56,045 bases of DNA from an uncultured Coriobacteriaceae bacterium. GTDB lineage: Bacteria > Actinomycetota > Coriobacteriia > Coriobacteriales > UMGS124. Location of the stretch: the NCBI GenBank assembly GCA_900539345.1, contig UQBS01000011.1, positions 1 through 56,045 on the forward strand, read 5' to 3'. The translations under genes were made by a program, and so were the position numbers. Of the stretch, positions 32,520-41,547 are shown piece after piece. Each line of letters begins with the position of its first letter. The stretch's first letter is position 1. The notes beneath the pieces were generated by a model. It had not been told where the DNA came from. It did not search any database and saw only the letters and a list, made by a program, of their open reading frames with translations.

Positions 32520-33722
32520 TTACACCGAGGGGGTGCCGCCGCCGATGTAGCCGTCAACGTAGTTGTAGTCGCGCAGCTGCACGCCACCGTTGGGGATGGC
32601 GTCGATGACCTGGCCGTTGCCAACGTACAGGGCAACATGGTAGATGTTGCCGCTGGAGTTGGTGTAGAACACCAGGTCGCCGGGGTTGAGCGAGCCGATG
32701 TCGGAGGTGTAGCTGCCGTTGCTCACCACGTTGTCGTACTGGTCGCCCGAGTAGTGGGGAAGCGACCCTCCATATGCGGCCGAGGTGAGGCCGGAGCAGT
32801 CGATGCCGCCGTAGCTCTCGCCGCCCAGCACATAGTTGGTGCCGATGTAGCTCTGAGCGGTCGAGATGATGGAGCTCACGTCGTAGCCGGTGGCGTTGCT
32901 CACCGTGTCGGAGCTTACGGTGTTGCCGCTGGAGTCGCTCCAGTCACCGGTGCTCTCGTCGTAGTGGTAACCGGCATCCTCAGCAGCGGAGATGACTTCC
33001 TGCATCTGCTGCTGGGCGGCGCTGGCAACCTGCTGAGCGGCAGCCTGTGCGGCGGCCTGGGCCTCAGCCTGCGCCTGGGCGTAGAGGGACTGCACCTCGT
33101 AGTCGAGGCTGGCGACGTAGGCGGCGCAGGCATCGGTCTGCTCGTTGAGGCTCTGCAGGTCGGCTGCCTGCTGGGCCTGGAGCTGCTCCTGCTGCACGCG
33201 TTGCTCCTGCAGCTGGGCCTCGCTGGCTTCAAGGGCGGCCTTGATGTCCTTCACGTCCTGGATGGCCTGCGCGTCGGCGTCGGAGATCTTGCCGGCGTAG
33301 TAGATGCGGCTGACGAGGTCCTCGAAGCTGGTGGCCGAGAAGATGACGTCGAGCATGTTGGCCTCGCCGGCGCGGTAATCGGCGCCCAGGCGGTCGGCCA
33401 GGATGTCCTGGGCCTCCTCGAGCTGAGCCTTCTGGTCGGCGATGAGGGCCTGGGTTTCGGCGATGGCCTGGTTGGTGGCATCGAGCTGCGCGGTCGTTGC
33501 CTCATAGGCGCCCTGGGCCTCGTATACCTGTTGGTAGAGACTGTCGAGCTCCTGCGTGGCGGCGGCGTAGCGGGCCTGAGCGTCGGAGAGTGCGGCCAAG
33601 GTCGAGGCGCTTGCCTCGGCATGGGCCGTCTGGGCAGCCACGCCCATTCCCAGCCCTGCCACGGCGACGCCGAGGGCGAGGGGCAACACGGCCATGCGGG
33701 CTATGTGTGTGCTGAGTTGCAT
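32520..33722 (-). CDS. Secreted NlpC/P60 peptidoglycan endopeptidase (RipA-like)
   Basis: 400 aa. A signal peptide (about 1-36, cleavage near AHA-EA) is followed by a long coiled coil (about 40-240), with Gln/Ala/Glu-rich heptads, then a linker and the C-terminal NlpC/P60 domain. The catalytic cysteine lies in GGIDCSGLTSAAY (Cys309) and the histidine in YHVALYVG. The enzyme would cut peptide stems of peptidoglycan, mainly during daughter-cell separation; the coiled coil probably controls it, as in RipA/CwlO relatives. AAAGG precedes the ATG at 33722. Confidence 0.92.
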   Translation of the reverse strand: MQLSTHIARMAVLPLALGVAVAGLGMGVAAQTAHAEASASTLAALSDAQARYAAATQELDSLYQQVYEAQGAYEATTAQLDATNQAIAETQALIADQKAQLEEAQDILADRLGADYRAGEANMLDVIFSATSFEDLVSRIYYAGKISDADAQAIQDVKDIKAALEASEAQLQEQRVQQEQLQAQQAADLQSLNEQTDACAAYVASLDYEVQSLYAQAQAEAQAAAQAAAQQVASAAQQQMQEVISAAEDAGYHYDESTGDWSDSSGNTVSSDTVSNATGYDVSSIISTAQSYIGTNYVLGGESYGGIDCSGLTSAAYGGSLPHYSGDQYDNVVSNGSYTSDIGSLNPGDLVFYTNSSGNIYHVALYVGNGQVIDAIPNGGVQLRDYNYVDGYIGGGTPSV

Positions 33723-33978
33723 GGTGTGGACCTTTCTTCCATAGACTAACCGGTCATTCTAACAGGCGCGCTGCATTTTCTCGACCCCTAAGACCATTTA
33801 GTCACAAACCTTTGGGGTGCCGCCTAGTGTACGTTCACGGCCGTTTGCGAAAGGGAGATGTGCCGTTTGTTTCAGCAATATGTCCGACCAGCGACGTTAG
33901 CATTAGGAGTGTGTGAAATGCCTTACAATCTGCCGAATTTACTCCGTTGGCGGTGCATACCAGGAAAGGACGGTGCCC

Positions 33979-35649
33979 ATGCAACTCTCAGGAGCGGACA
34001 TCATCGTCCGCACGCTCATTGAGCAGGGCTGCGAGACGGTCTTCGGTTATCCCGGAGGCCAGGTCATTAACATTTACGACTCCATCTTCAAGTATCAGGA
34101 CGAGATTCACCACGTCCTGACCGCCCATGAGCAGGGAGCTTCCCACGCAGCCGACGGTTATGCCCGCGCCACCGGCAAGGTCGGCGTCGTCATTGCCACC
34201 TCGGGCCCCGGTGCCACCAACCTTGTGACCGGCATCGCCACCGCCTACCTCGACTCCACCCCGCTCGTTGCCATCACGGGCAACGTGTCCAACGCCCTCA
34301 TCGGCACCGACTCCTTCCAGGAGATCGACATCACGGGCATCACGCTGCCCATCACGAAGCACAACTATTTCGTGAAGACGGTCGAGGAGTTGGCCGACAC
34401 CATCCGCGAGGCGTTCCGCATCGCCAAGTCCGACCGTCCCGGTCCCGTGCTCGTCGACGTGCCCAAGGACGTTCAGGCGGCCCTGACCGAGTACGTCGCC
34501 GCCCCCGTGGTGCCTGCCGACCCGATGCATGCCGCCAAGCAGGTGCGCATCGAGGAGGCCGCCGAAATCATCAACGCCTCCGAGCGCCCCTTCATCTACT
34601 TCGGCGGCGGCCTCATCGCCTCCGCTGCGACCGACGAACTGCTCGCCCTTGCTGACAAGATCGACGCGCCCGTGGGCTGCTCGATGATGGGCATCTCCGG
34701 CGTGCCCACCAACCATTCCCGTTTCCTGGGCATGGAGGGCATGCATGGCCATTATGCCTGCTCCGTCGGTATGAACGAGGCCGACTGCATCATTGCTTGC
34801 GGCGCGCGTTTCAACGACCGCTCCACCGGCAAGGTCTCGGCCTTCGCCCCGCATGCCAAGATCGTCCACATCGACGTCGACGGCGCCGAGCTGTGCAAGA
34901 CGGTGCACGCCGCAGTGGCCCTGCGCGGCGACCTCAAGCTCACGCTCGATAACCTGCTCGACCAGGTCGAGCGCCACGAGCGTCCCGCGTGGCAGGAGAA
35001 GATCGCCGAGCTGCGTGCCTTTGAGGACGAGCAGGCCACCGACAAGCGCGAGGGCATGACGCCCCGCAACGCGATTCTCGAGCTCAACGCCCACCTCACG
35101 CCCGACACCCCCGTGGTGACCGACGTGGGCCAGCACCAGATGTGGGCCGCCCAGACGGTCGCCCTCTCCAAGCCCCGCACCTTCATCTCCAGCGGCGGCC
35201 TGGGCACCATGGGCTTCGGCCTGGGCGCCTCGCTGGGCGCAGCCATGGGTACGGGCCAGCACGTGGCGCTCGTCACGGGAGACGGTTCCTTCGGCATGTG
35301 CGTCCAAGAGATGGCCACGCTTGCCTGGAACCATGTGCCCGTCACGATCCTGCTGCTCAACAACGGCGTGCTTGGCATGGTGCGCCAGTGGCAGACGCTG
35401 TTCTTCAACGGTCACCATTCCCAGACGACGCTCGACCGTCCTACCGACTTCGTCGCCCTGGCCAAGGCCTTCGGTGCTGACGGCGAGACGGTGTCCTCGA
35501 TCGAGGACCTCGACGCCGCTCTGACCCGCGCCTTCGATTACGCCGGCCCCTACGTCATCAACTGCCTCATCGACAAGGACGAGTTCGTCATGCCGATGCT
35601 GCCTCCCGGTGGCGCAATCGACGACATCATCGTCAAGGAAGGGGAGTAG
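33979..35649 (+). CDS. ilvB: Acetolactate synthase, large subunit
   Basis: 556 aa. Catalyses the first common step of valine, leucine and isoleucine synthesis. It shows the catalytic glutamate region AHEQGASHAADGYARA (about 45-60), a central FAD/ubiquinone-like domain and the thiamine diphosphate motif GDGSFGMC...LLLNNG. GGAAAGGA precedes the ATG at 33979; an in-frame start at 33913 would add 22 unrelated residues. First gene of ilvB-ilvN-ilvC. The 256-base leader contains no T-box and no recognisable leucine/valine leader peptide. Confidence 0.96.
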   Translation: MQLSGADIIVRTLIEQGCETVFGYPGGQVINIYDSIFKYQDEIHHVLTAHEQGASHAADGYARATGKVGVVIATSGPGATNLVTGIATAYLDSTPLVAITGNVSNALIGTDSFQEIDITGITLPITKHNYFVKTVEELADTIREAFRIAKSDRPGPVLVDVPKDVQAALTEYVAAPVVPADPMHAAKQVRIEEAAEIINASERPFIYFGGGLIASAATDELLALADKIDAPVGCSMMGISGVPTNHSRFLGMEGMHGHYACSVGMNEADCIIACGARFNDRSTGKVSAFAPHAKIVHIDVDGAELCKTVHAAVALRGDLKLTLDNLLDQVERHERPAWQEKIAELRAFEDEQATDKREGMTPRNAILELNAHLTPDTPVVTDVGQHQMWAAQTVALSKPRTFISSGGLGTMGFGLGASLGAAMGTGQHVALVTGDGSFGMCVQEMATLAWNHVPVTILLLNNGVLGMVRQWQTLFFNGHHSQTTLDRPTDFVALAKAFGADGETVSSIEDLDAALTRAFDYAGPYVINCLIDKDEFVMPMLPPGGAIDDIIVKEGE

Positions 35650-35651
35650 CC

Positions 35652-36152
35652 ATGAAGTACACCCTGGCAGTCCTCGTGTCGAACCAGCCCGGCGTGCTCA
35701 ACCGCGTGACGAGCATGTTCCGTCGCCGTCAGTTCAACATCTCGAGCCTTACCGTGGGTTGCACCGAGAACCCCGAGGTCTCGCGCATCACGACCATCTT
35801 CGAGGGCAACGAGGAGAGCAAGGAGCAGCTCGTCAACCAGCTCTACAAGCTGCCTGATGTCATGGACGTCAAGCAGCTCGACGAGGACTCGGTTTCTCGC
35901 GAGCTTCTGCTCATCAAGATGAAGAACGACGCCGTCACCCGCGAGGAGATTCACACCGCGCTGGCCGCCTACGAGGCCAAGATCGTGGACTACACGCGCG
36001 AGTCCATGGTCATTCAGCTTGCCGGTTCCACCCGCTGCATTGATACTTTTATCAGCCTTATGAAGGATTACACCATTCTTGAGATTTGCCGTACCGGCGT
36101 AGTCTCTTTGCAACGTGGCGGTTCTACTATCGGCAGCGTCACCCATCTGTAG
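35652..36152 (+). CDS. ilvN: Acetolactate synthase, small regulatory subunit
   Basis: 166 aa. An N-terminal ACT domain (KYTLAVLVSNQPGVLNRVTSMFRRR...) gives feedback control of IlvB by branched-chain amino acids. It starts two bases after ilvB; GGAAGGGGAG spans the junction. Length is typical. Confidence 0.94.
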   Translation: MKYTLAVLVSNQPGVLNRVTSMFRRRQFNISSLTVGCTENPEVSRITTIFEGNEESKEQLVNQLYKLPDVMDVKQLDEDSVSRELLLIKMKNDAVTREEIHTALAAYEAKIVDYTRESMVIQLAGSTRCIDTFISLMKDYTILEICRTGVVSLQRGGSTIGSVTHL

Positions 36153-36205
36153 TCCGTCAAGGGCTTTGGGATACATTTGAAAGTACTGAGAAGGAGTTAG
36201 TGAGC

Positions 36206-37228
36206 ATGGCTGAGAACAGGATTTTTTATCAGCAGGACTGCGATCTGCAGAAGCTGGCCGGCAAGACCGTCGCCATCATCGGCTACGGCTCCCAGGGCCA
36301 TGCCCATGCACTGAACCTGAAGGATTCCGGTGTCAACGTGGTCATCGGCCTGTACGAGGGCTCCAAGAGCTGGGCAAAGGCCGAGGCTCAGGGCCTCAAG
36401 GTCATGACGAGCGCCGAGGCTGCCAAGGCTGCCGACATCATCATGATCCTCATCAACGACGAGAAGCAGGCCGCCCTCTACAAGGAGAGCATCGCCCCCA
36501 ACCTCACCGCTGGCAAGACGCTCATGTTTGCCCACGGCTTCAACATCCACTTCGGCCTCATCAAGCCCCCGGCGGACGTCAACGTTGCCATGGTCGCCCC
36601 CAAGGCCCCGGGCCACACCGTGCGCTCCGAGTACCAGGCCGGCAAGGGTACGCCCTGCCTCGTGGCTGTTGAGCAGGACGCCACCGGCGACGCCCTCGAC
36701 ATCGCCCTGGCCTACGCTGCCGGCATCGGCGGTGCCCGCGCCGGCGTGCTCGAGACCACGTTCCGCACCGAGACCGAGACCGACCTGTTCGGCGAGCAGG
36801 CTGTTCTGTGCGGCGGCGTCTGCGCCCTCATGCAGGCTGGCTTTGAGACCCTGGTCGAGGCCGGCTACGACCCCCGCAACGCCTACTTCGAGTGCATCCA
36901 CGAGATGAAGCTCATCGTCGACCTGATCTACCAGTCGGGCTTCGCCGGCATGCGCTACTCCATCTCCAACACCGCTGAGTACGGCGACTACGTCACCGGC
37001 CCCAAGATCATCACCGAGGACACCAAGAAGGCCATGAAGAAGGTCCTGTCCGACATCCAGGATGGCACCTTCGCCAAGGAGTTCCTCCTCGACATGTCCG
37101 AGGCTGGCGGCCAGGTGCACTTCAACGCCATGCGCAAGCTGCACGCCGAGCACCAGAGCGAGGTCGTCGGCGCCGAGATCCGCAAGCTCTACAGCTGGAG
37201 CGACGAGGATAAGCTGATCAACAACTAA
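36206..37228 (+). CDS. ilvC: Ketol-acid reductoisomerase (class I)
   Basis: 340 aa. Converts acetolactate to dihydroxyisovalerate with Mg2+ and NAD(P)H. The Rossmann motif is GYGSQGHAHALNLKDSG; the knotted C-terminal domain is complete (VAPKAPGHTVRSEY...). The cofactor loop after the second strand reads GLYEGSKSW where many NADPH enzymes have GLREGSKSW, so NADH use is possible. GAAGGAG precedes the ATG at 36206. Confidence 0.96.
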   Translation: MAENRIFYQQDCDLQKLAGKTVAIIGYGSQGHAHALNLKDSGVNVVIGLYEGSKSWAKAEAQGLKVMTSAEAAKAADIIMILINDEKQAALYKESIAPNLTAGKTLMFAHGFNIHFGLIKPPADVNVAMVAPKAPGHTVRSEYQAGKGTPCLVAVEQDATGDALDIALAYAAGIGGARAGVLETTFRTETETDLFGEQAVLCGGVCALMQAGFETLVEAGYDPRNAYFECIHEMKLIVDLIYQSGFAGMRYSISNTAEYGDYVTGPKIITEDTKKAMKKVLSDIQDGTFAKEFLLDMSEAGGQVHFNAMRKLHAEHQSEVVGAEIRKLYSWSDEDKLINN

Positions 37229-37254
37229 GGGAATATAGCTGGTAGATTCCCGTT

Positions 37255-37343
37255 GGGGCCCGGTTTGGTTCAGTGCTCAGACAGTCCTCGCGGCTTCGCC
37301 GCTGCGGAACTGCGCCTGAACCAAACCGGGCCCCTTTGCATGC
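37255..37343 (+). ncRNA. Structured element A between ilvC and ilvD
   Basis: A perfect 19-bp inverted repeat (37255-37273 with 37316-37334) encloses a 42-base core (37274-37315). Inside the core CAGTCC pairs with GGAACTG (one bulge) and GCGGC with GCCGC around TTC. A T run and the string TTTGCATGC follow. It starts 27 bases after ilvC, so it could terminate that operon. The core recurs almost unchanged in element B, which implies function beyond termination. Confidence 0.7.
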
Positions 37344-37405
37344 TGCCCTCTATGGGATTCCCGCTTGGGGGCTTAAGGGCGTTTGGCGGGCGGTTGTCGC
37401 CCGGG

Positions 37406-37494
37406 GGTCCCAGGTATCCTTCGGTGCTCAGACAGTCCTCGCGGCTGCGCCGCTGCGGAACTGCGCCCGAAGGAAACTGGGGCCTTTTGCATGC
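37406..37494 (+). ncRNA. Structured element B between ilvC and ilvD
   Basis: The second copy. The core at 37425-37466 differs from element A at one base of 42. The outer stem (37406-37424 with 37467-37484) has a different sequence yet still pairs, with a small internal loop, and is followed by TTTTGCATGC, shared with A. Same spacing, same strand. Confidence 0.7.
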
Positions 37495-37568
37495 CGTTTT
37501 GAAGGTGTAAAACGCGGGTTATGCTGCGGTGTCCATGTGACGATTTGTCTATTGTAGGTCTCGGAAAA

Positions 37569-37596
37569 CTGACGTCGAATAGCTGCGCCGTACAAT
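37569..37596 (+). promoter_or_regulatory. Promoter of ilvD
   Basis: CTGACG and TACAAT are 16 bases apart, about 40 bases before the ilvD start. It allows ilvD to be transcribed separately from ilvBNC. Confidence 0.55.
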
Positions 37597-37634
37597 ATAA
37601 GGTTATACCGTTGCCAAGGGAGAGGTTCTCTTCT

Positions 37635-39296
37635 ATGAACGTCAAGTCTGATGCCATCAAGTTCGGCCCCATGAACGGGGCGCATCGCTCGCTGTACCAC
37701 GCGCTGGGCCTCACCGACGAGGAGATCGCCCGCCCGCTCGTGGGCATCGTGAGCTCGTACAACGAGATCGTTCCCGGCCACATGAATCTCGACAAGATCG
37801 TCGACGCCGTCAAGATGGGCGTCGCCATGGCCGGCGGCACCCCCATCGTCTTCCCCGCCATCGCCGTGTGCGACGGCATCGCCATGGGCCATATCGGCAT
37901 GAAGTACTCGCTCGTCACGCGCGACCTCATCGCCGACTCCACCGAGGCCATGGCGCTTGCCCATGGTTTCGACGCCCTTGTCATGGTGCCTAACTGCGAC
38001 AAGAACGTGCCTGGCCTGCTCATGGCCGCCGCGCGCCTCAACATCCCCACGACCTTTGTGTCGGGCGGCCCCATGCTCGCCGGCCATGTGAACGGCGCAC
38101 GCACGAGCCTCTCCTCCATGTTCGAGGCTCAGGGCAAGTACTCCGCCGGCAACATGACTGAGGAGGAGGTGGAGGACTACGCGCGTCGCGTCTGCCCCAC
38201 CTGCGGTTCTTGCTCGGGCATGTACACCGCTAACTCCATGAACTGCCTCACCGAGGCGCTCGGCATGGGCCTGCGCGGCAACGGCACCATCCCCGCCGTG
38301 TACTCGCGTCGCCTGGAGCTTGCCAAGCATGCGGGCATGGCCGTCATGGAGATGCTCAAGCGCGACATTCGCCCGCGCGACATCATGACGCAGGAGGCTT
38401 TTGAGAACGCCCTTACGGTGGACATGGCCCTGGGCTGCTCCACCAACTCCATGCTGCACCTGCCTGCCATCGCCCATGAGTGCGGCATCGACATCAACCT
38501 CGACATCGCCAACGCCATGAGCATGAAGACCCCCAACCTGTGCCACCTGGCGCCGGCCGGCCGTACCTACATGGAGCAGCTCGACGAGGCGGGCGGCGTG
38601 TATGCCGTCATGCACGAGCTCAGCGAGCTCGGCCTCATCCACACCGACTGCATGACCGTCACGGGCAAGACCGTGGGCGAGAACATCGCCGACGCCAAGA
38701 ACCTCGACCCCGAGGTCATTCGCCCTGTTGACAACCCCTACAGCCCCACGGGCGGCATCGCTGTGCTGCGCGGCAACCTGGCCCCCGATGGCTCGGTCGT
38801 CAAGCGCTCCGCCGTGCTTCCCGAGATGCAGGTGCATGAGGGTCCCGCTCGCGTCTTCGACTGCGAGGAGGATGCTCAGGCCGCCATCAACGCTGGCAAG
38901 ATTAACCCCGGCGATGTCGTGGTCATCCGCTACGAGGGCCCCAAGGGCGGCCCCGGTATGCGCGAGATGCTGAATCCCACCTCGGCGATCATGGGTCAGG
39001 GTCTGGGCAACTCCGTGGCCCTCATCACCGACGGCCGTTTCTCGGGCGCCACGCGCGGCGCGTGCATCGGCCACGTCTCGCCTGAGGCTGCCAGCGGCGG
39101 CCCCATCGGCGTCGTGGAGGAGGGCGACATCATCTCCATCGACATCCCCAACTACACCATCGAGCTCAAGATTCCCCAGGAGGAGCTCGACCGTCGTATG
39201 GCGGCCTTCACGCCCAAGACCAAGGAGCTCTCCGGCTACCTGAAGCGTTACGCCGCCCTCGTCTCGAGCGGAGCGACCGGTGCCGTCCTCAACTAA
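37635..39296 (+). CDS. ilvD: Dihydroxy-acid dehydratase
   Basis: 553 aa. Dehydrates dihydroxyisovalerate and its isoleucine counterpart to the 2-oxoacids. The iron-sulphur cluster cysteines lie in VPNCDKNVPG and CPTCGSCSGMYTANSMN; DGRFSGATRG and HVSPEAASGGPIG are conserved. GGGAGAGG lies eight bases before the ATG at 37635. The end overlaps the next gene by 17 bases. Confidence 0.96.
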   Translation: MNVKSDAIKFGPMNGAHRSLYHALGLTDEEIARPLVGIVSSYNEIVPGHMNLDKIVDAVKMGVAMAGGTPIVFPAIAVCDGIAMGHIGMKYSLVTRDLIADSTEAMALAHGFDALVMVPNCDKNVPGLLMAAARLNIPTTFVSGGPMLAGHVNGARTSLSSMFEAQGKYSAGNMTEEEVEDYARRVCPTCGSCSGMYTANSMNCLTEALGMGLRGNGTIPAVYSRRLELAKHAGMAVMEMLKRDIRPRDIMTQEAFENALTVDMALGCSTNSMLHLPAIAHECGIDINLDIANAMSMKTPNLCHLAPAGRTYMEQLDEAGGVYAVMHELSELGLIHTDCMTVTGKTVGENIADAKNLDPEVIRPVDNPYSPTGGIAVLRGNLAPDGSVVKRSAVLPEMQVHEGPARVFDCEEDAQAAINAGKINPGDVVVIRYEGPKGGPGMREMLNPTSAIMGQGLGNSVALITDGRFSGATRGACIGHVSPEAASGGPIGVVEEGDIISIDIPNYTIELKIPQEELDRRMAAFTPKTKELSGYLKRYAALVSSGATGAVLN

Positions 39297-40533
39297 CGGT
39301 CCCGCCACGCCGGCCTCCTTTGCCCAGCGCGCCCCGATGCTCGCGGATCTCTCCCTGCGCCTGCGGGCGCTCGGGGTCTTCCGCGGACTGCTCGCAGACC
39401 CTGTTGTAGCAGGGCTTTTGAGTTATCTCGACTGCAGGCGCGACGCTCCTGTGCACGCCTGCGTGTCGATGTACGGCGAGTTTGTGAGCCGCCTGTACGC
39501 AAGCGGCCACGACAGTCTGGCACGCTATGTGCTCGACGCCGTGTGCAACGACGAGAACCCCTACGTGCTCGCCCATGCGGCTGGGCGCAACGTCGCCGCC
39601 TCGATGGAGGCGTGCGCCCGTGCCGACCTGCGCACCTTGCAGGAGGTCGCCAACCTCACCCCGGCGGCGCTGCGCATGGGTCTCGACTGGCAGGGCTTCA
39701 TGCCCGGCTTTGAGACCGAGCGGGTCGAGCTGGTGTCGGAGTACGCGTCCCGCATCGAGCAGGTGGGTCGCTTCGGCTTTGGCATGTACGCGCGGTACCG
39801 CATGTTCTCGCTGGCAGACGACGGCACGGTGTGTCCCGTGGCGCATCCCGACCCCCAGCGCCTGTCCGACCTTGCTGGCTACGAGCGCGAGAAGGGTCTC
39901 ATCCTGGCCAACACGCGTGCCCTTTTGGCCGGCAAGCCTGCAGCAAACGTGCTGCTGTCGGGCGATGCGGGCACGGGCAAGTCGTCCACGGTCAAGGCCG
40001 TGGTCAACGAGCTCGCCGGCGAGGGGCTGCGCATCATCGAGGTCCGCAAGGACCAGCTTAAGCTCATCCCGGCGGTGCTCGACGAACTTGCCGCCAACCC
40101 GCTCAAGTTCATCGTCTTCATCGACGACCTGTCGTTTGCCCGCGACGACGACAACTATGCGGCTCTCAAGGCGGTGCTCGAGGGCGGCGTGTCGTCGAAG
40201 AGCCCGAACGTGGTCATCTACGCCACGTCGAACCGCCGCCATCTCGTGAAGGAGAGCTTCTCCGCGCGCGACGGCGACGACATCCACCGCAACGACACGA
40301 TGCAGGAGACCCTGTCGCTGTCCGAGCGTTTTGGCTTGCAGATCTCCTTCTTCAAGCCAGACAAGGCGGCCTACCTGGCCATTGTGCGCCAACTTGCGCA
40401 CACATGCGACCTGGCCGTGCCTGTCGAGGAGCTCGAGGCGGGGGCGGAACGCTTCGCGCTGGGCCGCGGGGGACGTTCGGCCAGGGCGGCGCGCCAGTAC
40501 GTCGACTCGCTCGTGGCGCAACAAGAAGCTTAG
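39280..40533 (+). CDS. AAA-type ATPase, DUF815-like
   Basis: 417 aa. The C-terminal half is a P-loop ATPase with Walker A GDAGTGKSST, Walker B IVFIDDLSF and an arginine-rich helical lid, as in the DUF815 family. The N-terminal ~190 residues are helical and unrecognised. The GTG start overlaps ilvD by 17 bases, implying translational coupling, although no metabolic link to branched-chain amino acids is known. Confidence 0.82.
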   Translation: MPSSTNGPATPASFAQRAPMLADLSLRLRALGVFRGLLADPVVAGLLSYLDCRRDAPVHACVSMYGEFVSRLYASGHDSLARYVLDAVCNDENPYVLAHAAGRNVAASMEACARADLRTLQEVANLTPAALRMGLDWQGFMPGFETERVELVSEYASRIEQVGRFGFGMYARYRMFSLADDGTVCPVAHPDPQRLSDLAGYEREKGLILANTRALLAGKPAANVLLSGDAGTGKSSTVKAVVNELAGEGLRIIEVRKDQLKLIPAVLDELAANPLKFIVFIDDLSFARDDDNYAALKAVLEGGVSSKSPNVVIYATSNRRHLVKESFSARDGDDIHRNDTMQETLSLSERFGLQISFFKPDKAAYLAIVRQLAHTCDLAVPVEELEAGAERFALGRGGRSARAARQYVDSLVAQQEA

Positions 40534-40544
40534 GCTACCCAAGA

Positions 40545-40581
40545 CGGGGCGAGCGGTTTGTGGGCTGCTCGTCCCGCTTTT
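40545..40581 (+). terminator. Terminator of the ilvD operon
   Basis: CGGGGCGAGC pairs with GCTCGTCCCG across a 12-base loop and is followed by CTTTT. Confidence 0.75.
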
Positions 40582-40598
40582 GCGTTCTTTTCAGGCAT

Positions 40599-40619
40599 TG
40601 CCTGGTGCCGTACCAGGCA
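40599..40619. promoter_or_regulatory. Perfect dyad before the hemolysin III gene
   Basis: TGCCTGGT and ACCAGGCA flank a 5-base spacer. With no T run it is more likely an operator than a terminator. Confidence 0.4.
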
Positions 40620-40695
40620 TGTGGGTACAGTCAGATGCATTCGCGACGCGCACGAATGCTTGCGTTGCAGGGGATACAGGGGAGAAGGAGGGCGT

Positions 40696-41469
40696 ATGGG
40701 CAACAAGTTGGAAGAAGAGGCCGTGCAAGATGCCGGCCTTGGGGTTTTCTGCGCAGTTGCCGGAGGCCCCGAGACTTCCCTGACGCCTGCTTCCTCCCAC
40801 CCGGTGCTCGAGCGTTTCGATGTCCAGAAGCGTCGTGGCAGGCTTTACTCGACGGGCGAGGAGATTGGCAACGCGGTCTCGCACGGCGTGGGTTTTGGCC
40901 TCGCGGTGGCGGCGCTTGTCCTGCTGTGCGTGAAAGCCGCCCATACCGGAGGCGGCCTTAGGACCTGCGCGGCTGTCATGATGGGCGTGACGCTCGTGTT
41001 GGAGTACCTCTTCTCCACGCTCTACCACGCCATTCAGGCGCCTCGCGGCAAAGCCGTGCTGCGCATTCTCGACCACAGTGTCATCTACCTGCTCATTGCG
41101 GGCTGCTATGCGCCGTTTACGCTTGTGACGCTGCATGATGAGGGCGGCGTTGCCCTGTGCGTCGCGGTGTGGATCGTCGCCCTCATAGGCGTGCTCATCG
41201 AGTGCTTTGCTCGCCAGCGCCAGCCCAAGTGGGTCTCGGCCCTCATCTACCTGGCGATGGGATGGTGCCTTGTCTTCAAACTGCCGGTGCTCGCGACGCT
41301 TCTTCCTGTCGGCGGCATGGCGCTGCTCATTGCAGGTGGCCTTTCGTACTCGGTGGGCTGTGTCTTCTATGTGCTGAAGCGCATCCCATACTCACATATG
41401 GTGTTTCACTTCTTTGTGTTGGGCGGCAGTGTTTGCCATACTTTGGCAGTGCTGCTTTTTGTGTTCTAA
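40696..41469 (+). CDS. Hemolysin III / PAQR-family membrane protein
   Basis: 257 aa with seven likely TM helices after a ~50-residue soluble N-terminus. The family's conserved residues are present: SHGVG, STLYHA, RILDHSVIYLLIAGCYAP and HFFVLGGSVCH, including the His/Asp set that binds zinc in PAQR hydrolases. AAGGAGG precedes the ATG at 40696. Despite the name, most bacterial members are not shown to be toxins; a role in lipid homeostasis is more likely. Confidence 0.88.
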   Translation: MGNKLEEEAVQDAGLGVFCAVAGGPETSLTPASSHPVLERFDVQKRRGRLYSTGEEIGNAVSHGVGFGLAVAALVLLCVKAAHTGGGLRTCAAVMMGVTLVLEYLFSTLYHAIQAPRGKAVLRILDHSVIYLLIAGCYAPFTLVTLHDEGGVALCVAVWIVALIGVLIECFARQRQPKWVSALIYLAMGWCLVFKLPVLATLLPVGGMALLIAGGLSYSVGCVFYVLKRIPYSHMVFHFFVLGGSVCHTLAVLLFVF

Positions 41470-41473
41470 CGTC

Positions 41474-41502
41474 TGCAGGCGCCAGCGCTCTTAGCGCCTG
41501 CA
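41474..41502 (+). terminator. Hairpin between hemolysin III and CorC-like genes
   Basis: TGCAGGCGC pairs perfectly with GCGCCTGCA across an 11-base loop. No T run follows, so it may be a weak terminator or an mRNA-stability element. Confidence 0.45.
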
Positions 41503-41547
41503 TGCACGTCCTGTTGTCTCGTAACTTTTGGAGGTCGGCGTTTTCGT

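Noticed and set aside
33723..33978. T-box or leader-peptide attenuator before ilvB
   Set aside because: GGGGTGCCGCC is not the T-box consensus and no short frame rich in Leu/Val/Ile codons precedes a terminator.
37428..39308. 626-codon minus-strand frame
   Set aside because: It is the antisense shadow of ilvD.
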